NCBI GenBank assembly: GCA_029379385.1
Contig: CM055607.1
Span: 29,943,235 to 30,007,234, forward strand
From: Quillaja saponaria
Taxonomy: Eukaryota; Streptophyta; Magnoliopsida; Fabales; Quillajaceae
Direction of reading: 5' to 3'
Length of the DNA stretch: 64,000 bases
Part shown: positions 21,234-32,200 of the stretch, in pieces
Layout of the letters: every line of letters begins with the position of its first letter
How positions within the stretch are numbered: the stretch's first letter is position 1
The notes under the pieces: model-generated
Databases searched by the model: none
Seen by the model: the letters and a program-made list of their open reading frames with translations, nothing else
What the model was told of the DNA's origin: nothing
Position numbers and translations under genes: made by a program

Positions 21234-24200
21234 ATGGCAACTGGAGAAGAATGCGTTGCAGAGGAGAATGATGAAGGCTCCACCACCAGCAAAGCTGTTC
21301 CTTCAATTCAAAAGGTTTTTATTTTATTTTCTTGGTTTTATTCTTTATAATTTTGTATCACCAACTTTTGGTATGCAGACCGTGATAAGGATTAAGGAGT
21401 CATCATTAGTTTATACCCATAATCAGAGAAGACAAAAGTTTTCAGCATATGCATTAGGGCGCTCTGTTATCTTCGGAATTCAAAAAAATAAGACACATTT
21501 ATACTCGTGCGCGCTTGTTTTTGCTTATGGATTCAATTGAATGATATTGTTCTCAGGAATTGAAAGAATATTAGATTTTTTTTTATTTTTTTTTTCCGAT
21601 TTAGAGAGAAAAGAAGGGTGAGAGGAAACTGGAGTAGAGAAGGGGGTTATGAAAATTCTATTACATCCCTGACTAACTCCCTCATTGAAATATAAGACAC
21701 ATTTATACTCGTGCGCGCTTGTTTTTGCTTATGGATTCAATTGAGTTCCAGATTTAGCAGGAATGTCATCCCAACTCACTTGTACATAAACTTTGTTAAG
21801 AATAATGCTTCCAATGGCTATTTCGCAAGGCCTGTGTGTGCATATACTATTTGGTTATACAAAGAGGAAAGCTTGTTCCTTTTTATAATTATGAGAACTT
21901 TCTCTTCTTTCCCATCTCCTGCAGGTTGAAGATTCCATTGAAATAACTGAAGAAGCTCCAGCTGGTCAACACTTAAGAAGGCAAAAGCTTAGCTTAGAGA
22001 TACCCCCAAGAACTCTTGATGATGCTAGAGAAGATTTTGTGGGAATAAACATGCCCCCAACTCCAACCCCCAAGAGAGTGAACTTTTCTCCCTGTCCAAG
22101 CCCTGGTTTTACCAAAACCAATATGTCCCCAGGTCCCTCGTCAACAAAAACTAAATCAACCATTAAAACTCTTCTTCCCAAACTCAGTTTTAAGTTTCGA
22201 AATACTACTTCAGAGATTGAGAAGGCTGCCATCCTAGCACTTGGACCCATGGGGACACAGGAAAAGCCTTCAATTTCAAGGACATTTTCTCTTTCAAATT
22301 TGTTTACACCCAGGAGGAAGAAAACATCATCCTTGCCGGTAACCCCACTTGCTCACTCAAATCCAGAGTCTACACATGGTGGGAGCATGGTTGATCCACT
22401 AAGTTCTGCTGTGAGTAATAGCTCGTAGTAGCATTGCAGTTATTATCATGTGTTTTAGTAAAATCCTTTTTTTTTTGGGAAGTTTCAAATATGCATGAAA
22501 TATGTCTGCTGAATGGTATATTCCATGGTCTCTGCATATAAATTAATCAATATCAAAAGTTGCAATACCCCCCCCCCCCCCCTCTCTTCTACCCGTGCTA
22601 TTATATATACATAGAAAAATTCAAGGCTTCTCTGTTGTCAGTTCTACTTGCATGCTTACAGTTGTGTTATCTCAGTCAATTTCCGAATTGTTATCTAAAA
22701 GCTATTGGAACTTCCCAGTTTGATTCTGTCAAATATAAGGGTGGCATCACCATTTGGATGGTTCCTTGGAGTGTTAAACTAAAGCCCATTTATGGGCTGG
22801 ACCATGATGGAGTGTTCTTCTGTTCCCTTTGTTACTGGGTGTGATACTTCCTTCTTAAACACCATTTTACCATTTTAATTTTAATCCATTATTCTTCGTT
22901 TTATGTTTTAATTTACTAATACCTTCAAAATCTTTGGCCTTTCGAGTCTTGTCTCCTAGATGTGTCCATTCACTTCTTCACTTGATTCTGATAAATTTCC
23001 TCATATTACAGAAACTTCGGGTTGCAACTACCAATTCATCGTTCCCGTTCGGAACCTGCATTGAAAGATGGAGTATCCATAGGTGGTTATTTTCGTGTAG
23101 TTCCCACCACACCACGAGTTTCCGAGGTGACTCCTGTGGTACCATCAACCACATTTCCAAATGAAGCTACAGGTAAAACCTTCTCTCGTAGTTGTTTTTA
23201 TCTTTTGCGCTATCCACGGCCATCGAAACTGTCCTACCCTCTCCATCTTAATTGACCTTGATTTTAATTTTGGTGTCTTAAGATGCAGCTGAATCTTTAT
23301 GGTCTTAACTCTCATACTAGTATCTGGATATCGTGGTGATTTTAGAAAAGAATTATGACCACTGATTATTCAGGATATGTTTCTTTTTCTTTTTTTTAAA
23401 ATTTGTAATTGGTTTATAGATTTTCTCTAGTCTAGAGTCCTAGACTACACCATCTCACTAAAGTCAACTCATTATAGTCCCCAAATGCTAGAGGTGGGGT
23501 ACAGAAATTCTTATCTGCATTTCTCACGATCTTTATCCCTATAATTTCTATTCATATCATTCTTGGCTCTGCTCGAGCTCAGTCTCTGACTTGAACCATC
23601 TCACTTTTTCACACTACTGCTCCACTTCCATCTATATGTTATACATGATTAAACAATCTAAATGGATTTAACCTTTATTTTATCTCAAATCAAAGTTGTC
23701 CAGGGTATTACAGATAAAGAAACAATTTAAAAGTACCCTTCATGTTTGACTGGTATCTTCATTTTAGTATATTTTAGATCAGAAGCACTGCTTGGTTTAT
23801 CTGTAGCTTTCAATTGCAAATTACACATTTGAAGGTGCGACTTTAGTTTTGGTCTTTCATTTGTATTTGTGGTAATGAACACTAGCCATTTTAATTTTTT
23901 TGGTTCAGATGGAAATAAGGATGGTGGTGAAGACATTCCTGAAGAAGAAGCTGTTTGCAGAATCTGTTTCATTGAACTTGGGGAAGGTGCTGAAACCCTG
24001 AAATTGGAGTGCAGCTGCAAAGGGGAACTTGCACTGGCCCACCAAGAGTGTGCTGTTAAATGGTTTAGCATCAAGGGTAATAAGACATGTGAAGTGTGCA
24101 AGAAAGAGGTTCAGAACTTACCCGTCACTCTTTTACGAATTCAGGGCCTCAATTCACAAGGAAGTAGAGCTCTACTAGCTCAGGTTCCTCAATACAGGCA

Positions 24201-25645
24201 AGTGCAGTGCTTGTGAACAGGTTTCCCTTTTCTTACATGATAAAATTTCCACCTCATTTTGTGAGTTATTATATTGTTATACAGTTTGGGTTCAAGTGTT
24301 ACCTACTTTCAATTTTGGATTAAAAAGTTGAAGTTTCAAAACCTTTTAATGAAAAGTTAATTTGAAGATTTTTAGTTTGAAAGGCACTTAAAGAATCACC
24401 TCTTGCTTGTTGCCAAATTCATTGGTATCGTAATTTGTTTAAAATCCAGTAAAAATTGAACTTATATTGCCACTGCTCATGACCAAATTTATTTCTTTTG
24501 TCATTTTCAAGATGATAGAACTGAAAATTATGTTTTAAAGCCCCACCCGAATAACAAACTGAAAACTAATGCAAATTTTTTTCAGGGTTTGGCAGGATGT
24601 TCCCATTCTTGTCATTGTCAGCATGCTTGCTTACTTCTGTTTTCTGGAGCAGCTTCTTGTAAGTTTCTACAACTTGTGGATGCTATTATCTTAATCCCAT
24701 ACAAATTTTCAATGTTGTCATGTGGACAGGTTTCCAAAATGGGATCTGGTGCAATTTCCATATCTCTTCCCTTTTCATGCATTTTGGGTCTTCTTGCGTC
24801 CATGACTTCCACGACAATGGGTAGGGTAGATTTTGTGATTTAGACAATGCTTTTGTGATTGAATACTGCATTTCATCATTACCCTAATCCTCCATATTTG
24901 TGCTTAGTAAGGAGAAGGTATGTCTGGGTTTATGCAACTATTCAATTTGGTCTGGTGGTTGTGTGTGCACATCTTTTCTACTCATTGGTAAGATACTCTC
25001 TTTTTGCAATCACTAGTTTATTTCTTCCTATTTCTCTAGGTCCCTTTTTTTTTATTGAAGTGATGAGTTGTTAAATTAGATGAATTCATTAACACCCCTC
25101 CCCCCTTCTTTTCCCGTAATTTCTTGAGTAAGTAGAATTCTTACCTCCTAAGCCAGGGTCAGGGGACAGTAAGTTGAATGAGAACATGCTTGGTTAGTGA
25201 GCTGAAGGTTATTCTTGTTAGCTGTAGTTAAAACTTAAATCTTGGGCTGTGGGTTTGAATATTATTTTTTTTGGAACGAAGTGTGGGTTTGAAGTTTGAA
25301 CATGGCTAGTTCAGATTCTAAGTAATGAAGTTTGTGTCCAGAAATGCGTTGTCTTTCTAATATGAACTGTTATCATCTATTTGTTGGAATTTACAGCTTC
25401 ACACCCAAGCTGTTCTATCTGTTATCCTTGCTATGCTTTCTGGGTTTGGAGTTACAATGTGTGGATGTTCTGTTTTCATTGAGATTCTGGACTGGAGAAG
25501 AAGATGGCTTGCTCGACAAAATCAACAGCACAGTTCACAGGAGGTGGTGCAGCCAGATCAAGCACTGGCAACCACACATCAATCTCAGACAGATCCTATC
25601 CACCGGGAAAGTGAAATGCGAGAATTAGCTGTGCAGGGCAGCTGA
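21234..25645 (+). CDS. RING-CH (RINGv, MARCH-like) membrane E3 ligase
   Basis: Eight exons: 21234-21314, 21925-22424, 23012-23172, 23909-24197, 24586-24658, 24730-24820, 24908-24987 and 25397-25645. They join in phase to 507 residues. After a Ser/Pro/basic-rich N-terminal region comes a C4HC3 RING-CH domain with C264, C267, C282, C284, H292, C295, C308 and C311. Hydrophobic segments follow at about 347-367, 380-398, 405-425 and 430-455, so the protein is an integral membrane E3. The motif RVWQDVPILVIVSMLAYF after the RING is typical of this plant family. Function by family: ubiquitination of membrane proteins, substrate unknown. Oddities: intron 4 has a GC donor (24198), and the exon 2 donor I needed for phase (GTAGTA at 22425) is weak. 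A stronger GTGAGT at 22411 breaks the frame into exon 3, so residues around 180-197 are the least certain. From memory similar to At3g09760. Confidence 0.85.
21488..21540 (+). repeat. 53-bp exact direct repeat, copy 1 (intron 1 of the RING-CH gene)
   Basis: Identical over 53 nt to 21692-21744. It includes ACTCGTGCGCGCTTG, a CpG-rich piece unlike its surroundings. Confidence 0.9.
21692..21744 (+). repeat. 53-bp exact direct repeat, copy 2 (intron 1 of the RING-CH gene)
   Basis: Exact second copy of 21488-21540, 204 bp downstream. Its perfect identity within an intron suggests a recent event. Confidence 0.9.
22568..22582 (+). repeat. Poly-C run in RING-CH intron 2
   Basis: About 15 consecutive C residues followed by TCTCTTC, strongly contrasting with the AT-rich intron. 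Confidence 0.85.
24198..24199 (+). other. GC splice donor (GC-AG intron) of RING-CH intron 4
   Basis: The exon ends TACAG and the intron begins GCAAGT. The next exon opens after TTTTTTTCAG. Joining AG to G gives the Arg of the family motif YRVWQDV. The nearest upstream GT (in CTCAGGTTCC) would remove conserved residues and break phase. The extended match to AG|GCAAGT is what functional GC donors usually show. Confidence 0.85.
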
Positions 25646-26286
25646 CCTGTTACTATATATATCACTGCAAACATCATATGAGTTTCTGGCTGTATATAGT
25701 TGTAGACTATATGTAATGTACATCATTTTTATTTTTCATCGAGTATTATTCTATGTTCCCTTGATCCTCTATTGGCATTGGTTTATAGAGTGGCTTCTTT
25801 TATCATCACCAATCTATCTATTTATTTACTACTGATCTCTATCATCTTTTAAATATGACATTTAGTTAAAAAAGATGATAAACCAACTTTTTCTGTCAAA
25901 AAATGCCATTAGCTATATTCACTTACACCTGCTGATCTCGGACAAATTTAACAAAATAAATGCCCTAAAATAATGACAGTAATATTATAAATAATGACCG
26001 TAATATTTCTAAAGTGTAAATCTCAAAAGAACCAACTCACATTATTCCTGTCACTAGACATGCCCTACAGTAACAGCCGTTTTTTACTTACAAAGGATGG
26101 GGTTTCTCCCTCACAACCTCTTAGTGCCATCAATGGAAATACTCATCCATGGAATGTACAGTAAAACCAGTTGGTTCATCTCACTGCAATTATAACACCT
26201 AAAGACTAGGAAACCAACCAGATTAAAAGAGAAATGGCCACATCAAAAAAAATAGCTTGAATCCCCTTGAGACTGATGATCTGATA
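25646..26286. other. Short convergent intergenic region
   Basis: The plus-strand RING-CH gene and the minus-strand WDR20-like gene end tail to tail here. The 640 bp presumably hold both 3' UTRs. I see no further feature. Confidence 0.6.
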
Positions 26287-29200
26287 TCATTGCTTGTAAC
26301 TAGAATTGCCAACCTTGCTTGACAATGAAGGTTTCTCCTTCAGACTAGTACCTAACAAGGTCTCGGAATTGATTGGTTGGCTCTCAGCAACCCCCGGTCT
26401 CATCCAGATTTTTATGTGCCCCTCCCGACAGATGGTAAGAACAGACTCCTGGGTAAATATCAAGCCTGAGAGGGGTTCAGTGTGAGCACGATGAGCAGCC
26501 AGGGGAGATATTTTCGGCACATCTCGCATGCTCGGAGCAGGTTGCAGAGTACCCATTGGGATAGCATTGTCCCAATGGGATGATTGGCTTCCAGTGCTGT
26601 AAGTGGGGGACCCACCGGGTGGGCGCCGCAATGGCACTTTAATCTCTTCCTGTTGCAGGTCCCAAAGAAGCAATTGTGTGTCCTGACCCAAAACACAGAA
26701 AATAGAAAGGAAAAAAAATCTAAGATCTAGGAACAAGGATATGTAAGAGGGAATTTGAATAATTAAAGTGATATGTAAGGGAAATAAAACATGGTATATT
26801 TAAAAATATATATATTATATATTGAGTGTAAAAAAGGTAGTCCAAGCCCACCATTACAAGTTATAACTTCACGATCAGTCTTTCTCATGAAGCAAAAATT
26901 CAGCCTCGTGTCTCTTTGTCCCCTGGGGTGGATTTAACATCTAAACTGTTTCAGAGACGACACTGTTTTCTCCCCAAACAATTGTAACATCTATTACATA
27001 ATACATAATCAGTCAACTTGAAGGCATTGTCCATGGTATTAGGCCATTAACATTGGTGTAATCTTTGTATGAAATCTGTAAGCTATAATCACCACTCACC
27101 AGTACTCAATTACTACTTTAGTATACAACAATATTTTATCTAAATGTTTTTCACGCTCATCCAAAATTATGTCTGTGTTTGTCTTGCCCCACCAAAATTA
27201 TACAGCTACACTCTTGTCTTTACTTATCCTAACATGGAAACCTGTTATCCTACTTCATCAATATAGCACTCAAAATTCTGAGCGAACTAGGCCTATAATA
27301 TTTCCCACATCACTTCCATAAAGCTAAAAAAAAGGAGGTAAGAGCAGAAGTTACTTCCTAATCGACCAGGCAGCAATTCCTAGAATGTAATCCTCCCAAA
27401 ATCATAACATTGGAGCTAGTTCATAGACTCACAGGACAACATTTACAAGCAGTAACCTATCATAAATGAAACAATAATTACTTGGTGAGGTTCCTCATAT
27501 TACCATACATACACACAGACAGGTTAAGTATGACCAAAAATAGTTTCTGAATACCTGACCAACAGAACCAAACCGATAGACAATGGTCTCCTCATTGCTG
27601 TCTGTATTTGGTGACGACCAATATGAATCAAAAGCCACTCCGCTGACCTGGTAGCAGCATTTCACCATAAATTTAGATATATGTTAGAAAGTATAAAATG
27701 CCTGCAGCCATCAAAACTCACCCATGAGTTGTGTCCTTCACACCATGCTACAACCTTTCGTTCTTCCATGCTCCAAACTTGAACTAGATCGTCTTCTCCA
27801 CCAGTCAAAATGTATTTTCCATCCATGCTGTTGAGTGGCACTTGTAATTAAGCATACTGTTTGTATTCTCAAAGAGACTACGTATATTACACAGCAGAAC
27901 AATACAGAACATAATAGAGATAAAGAAACACAATGGACTCTAGGGTGAGAAATAGACCAAGAAATATAGGAGAAAAATAAACAAGTAGAGATAAGCTAAT
28001 TGACTGGATCCCGAATTTCCTACCTCCAAGAGCAACATAACAAAGCACCATAATAACTTTTGCCACCACATACGAGTTGTTCTCTTGAGTAATCAAATAC
28101 TCGTAAATAACCTACATTTAGCAATTGAGTTAAACTCATCTATGTTATTGCAAATAAAAACTGAATTTGATGGAAACTACCACAACATGCAGAGGGTATA
28201 AGAGGAACAATATACCATCTCTTCCAACAGTCGCTAAGTAAGATCCATCAGTCGAAAAAGAGATACTGTTAATTGAACCCAGGCATATATGCCATCTGGC
28301 AGCTGGATTGCTCTGCATTTATCACAACAATATAGGTGAAAAAACACGGAGAATGGAGAAGCATCTACTGTCATACTATTAGCAAAATCTTCTATGCACA
28401 TGAAGTTGCCAAGTATGACAGTTATAGCATGACCAATGCTAGATCCAGAACCACGAAGATTGTAAATGCTGCATAGAGTACTACATGCAAGCAAGATGCA
28501 TGGACATGTAAAAACATTTCCAATGAAACTTGGATATACTAACAAAAGGAAAATTAATGTCCCAAAAAGGCACAAAAGAGTCAAGGATCATAAAAAAATC
28601 AAATAAGTAAACGATCAATGATTAGAAATATTACCACATGTAAGATCTGGTCAAACATCCAAGCGAAACTGATAATTACATGTAACAAAAGAAATTCTCA
28701 AACAAACAAAGAATGAAGGAATCCACCCTAAAGATACTAAACCTAGAATGTCAGATGTACTACATTTTTCATATAACTGTTTAGCTGGAAAACTGCAGGT
28801 ATATTCTAGTAGAACTAGGTGGAGTAAAAAAAAACTACAATTCATGATAGTAAAAAAAGAAGTAGCACATTATTTGGTCTTGTCTATTTTGATATCTAAA
28901 CAAATATTTCCAGAGTAGCTTAACATCATGAAGTACAAAGTATTAAACATTTAAATGTCAAAAAGTAGATACAAATTTCAAAATACATTCACAATGAGGA
29001 AACATCCACAAGAATTTCATGATCTAAATAAACAGCACACTCAATACCTTGCTGTAACGTGCATGAGCAACAGAAAATTGTGTCTGATCTTTAATAACAG
29101 GAAATGAAGAATCACCAGCACCATCTTTGCTCTGGAGGGAAAGGACGCATAATTATATTCTTAAACACTATGTGCAAAAATCATAAAAAATGAACTTAAG

Positions 29201-32200
29201 AGAAATAATGAAAAGTATCTCTAAATAATCGAGGCTTGCCTTTTCGTATACATACAAATTCCCATCAGCATGAGCAACAACAAAAGCACCATCACCTCCA
29301 GGCACCCATGCAACACTAGTACAACGACTGTTCAAAGCAACATGCACTTATCAAGGTAGTTTCGAAGCATATATGACGATTCTTGTCCATGTATGGATTT
29401 TTTTGATAGAAAAAAAAATTTATTGAGAAAAAAATAAGTATAAGAGAGGATAAGAAGTCCTGCTAAGCCTCAACAAAAAAGGTATGGAAAAATGTAAGCT
29501 TAAACAATAAGGCTCTCCAACCACGTTGCATATCTACTAAAGAAATACCCCAAATGGCTCCTAAAGCCCTGAACTTACACAAACTACTTTGAATAATACT
29601 TCCTTTCTGTAAATTTAAAAAAATAAAAAAAACAAGAATCTTCTCTAAACATGCTAAACACTGAGCTTTGTCTTGTCAATTTGAATATACAACATCTTTT
29701 TTGTCTCGTCAATTTGAATATACAACATCTTTTTAGTCTTGTCAATTTAAATATACAACATCTTTGTAAAGGACAATTAAATGCCAGGATGATTGGGTCA
29801 ATATTTCCAAATAATTAAAATGACGAAAACATTTCCTGAGATATGTCCATTTCCATGTAACATGAGTTTTTGGATTAATACTGTCTTTGTAAAATGAAGA
29901 CAAGATCATGACAGACCTGAAGAGTTACAAGAACCTACTGATATGTTTGTCTTGACTTTTAGGAAGTTAAGGCTCCTAAAGAGCCAAGGGATGCCTCATT
30001 CTATAAACCAGTGTTCAAAAATCAGCACAATGTGGGAAACACTTTGCTCAAGCTGTCACCTGAACTTAAGTTTAGTATAGTTAAGTAACAAAAATGTTTC
30101 ATCTTGACTTCTTAAAATTTGCAGGATATATTTTCTACAAGCATATGTAATGTCATGTCATGTCAGAAACATATGGCGGTAAACACAAACAATAGAAAAC
30201 AAAGTCCTAAGTAGTTGGAAAAAATATGAAAAAGATGGAAAACAATGTATTGCCTTTATAATAACACAAGCCACTCTCCAATGCCGAGGGAGTAACATCA
30301 ATTTGGATGCCCAAGTTACCCTTTATTGCAAAAGGAAAATACTCCATGGAGGCATTATCATTTTCATCAAGAATACTATGGCTGTTTGTTTTAATTAACA
30401 TGTATTTTTATAAATTACACAAACATATAATATACTAGATATTGGAAGTCCAATAATAGAAATAAATATGTGCTTCCAATTAGAGTGGATGGGGAAGGCT
30501 GCAATATACAAAATTTTACCAGAGAAAGATTGAGAAGATTAAGCTCATCAACTACTTCTCAAAGGGTTTTAATTTGTCAAATGAGTAACGGACAATACAG
30601 ATCTAAACTACACCCATTTAGATACTAAAGTGCAGTGCCCAACCCTCATGTTGCAGGGTCGTAAGTACTCGTGTAAAAATTATTGATATAACAGACAACA
30701 GAGGCCTTGTGCAAGTATCTACAATAAGTGTATCACAATAATAAGCCTTCATTCCAACAAATTGGAACCAGCTACATGCTTCCTCACTAAACTAGTTGGT
30801 ATTGACCCATGTGAATTCTCTTTCACCTTTCAATTCTATCCAATCCCTTTGCATTCTACAAATGTTCCATACCCATATATTTCCAACCACATCTTATGTT
30901 TCCGTACCCATATAATTCCAACCACATCTTATGCCATTCTTGCTCATGTTGTCCTCTTCGATCTCCAACTTAAATTTCATTAGATACACAGGGCATTTTG
31001 CACCTTCATCAAACTTCAAACCATCTTAGACAATTTTCCCTCATTTTATCTTTCATAGAAGTTACCCTACCTTGACGGAATGCCTTTATTTCTTATCCTA
31101 TCTTTTCTTGCATTACTACATATCCATCTAAGCATTCATATTGCTGCAAAACATACTTTTTAGAAATGTCATCTCTTAATAGCCTAACACTCGGAAACAT
31201 GAAGCACAGCAAGACATATGACAAGCCTATATAATTTTCCTTTTAGCTTCAAGGGTATCTCCCCCGATCACAAAAAACTACTAAAGTCTACTCCATTTCA
31301 TCCAAACCACCTCAATTATATGAGAAACATCATCTTCAAGGGCACAATCAATTTGACTTGTTATCCAAATATACAATAAAAGTTGAGCAGTTGGTACCTC
31401 TCGTCACTCAATCACCATTTAAAGATAATTTCTTCAATGTTGCTAAACTTACACTGTCTTAAAAAATCCCAAACTATTCCAGTTTTAGTCCTAATTATTC
31501 TAAAGCCCCAAAAATCTAGATTCTAGAGCTTGTTTTCACTTTTATATGTTACTATCTAACAATAAATTTAGTCTGGTCGACAAGGAGAATATCAATGCAG
31601 AAAGCATACACTAGGACCTCATCCTAATTTTTTCTTGTAAACCGTCCATCAATACAACAAAACAACAAAAGGACTCAAAGAAGATCCCTGATGTAGGTCT
31701 ATCATGACTAGAATTCTACCATAACTCCCCTCTAGATCTGACACTAGTTACTGCTCCATGTCCCAAAGATGTGTAATGTACAAAGACAGCCCTGCTTCCA
31801 TACTTTAGGATGCTACTCTGGAGGAGTCTTATGATCAACTGGAAGCATTGCACTCCTAGCCATTACATTATTTTCAAATGAAAACTAAGTCAAGAAAATG
31901 GAAATTCAACAATTATAATTTAATTAATGACGCATTTCAAGGATTTAAAAAGTCTTGGCAGAAAATGTGGGGTAGAAACAAGGGGCATAAGATGAGCACT
32001 ACAATTGAAAGATTACTACTATAAGAGACCGTCCACTACCTAGCAGCTGAGAAATTTAATAAAAAAGAAAAGTTTCCAATGGTCTGAAAAAGAAAATAAT
32101 AGAGGACGGAGAAAGCTCTTAGGAAGCAGTAAAAGCTTAGAAGAAATGTATCGCAAAAGGATATTCCAGTCAGCTTTCTTGTACTCTGTAGTCAGTAGCA

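Noticed and set aside
22560..22844. Open frame beginning in the poly-C run
   Set aside because: It lies in intron 2 of the RING-CH gene and starts in low-complexity sequence.
29400..29640. Possible 3' end of another retroelement in the WDR20-like intron
   Set aside because: A TCTATCAAAAAAA-like tail on the minus strand suggested a LINE end, but the upstream translation gave no convincing similarity.
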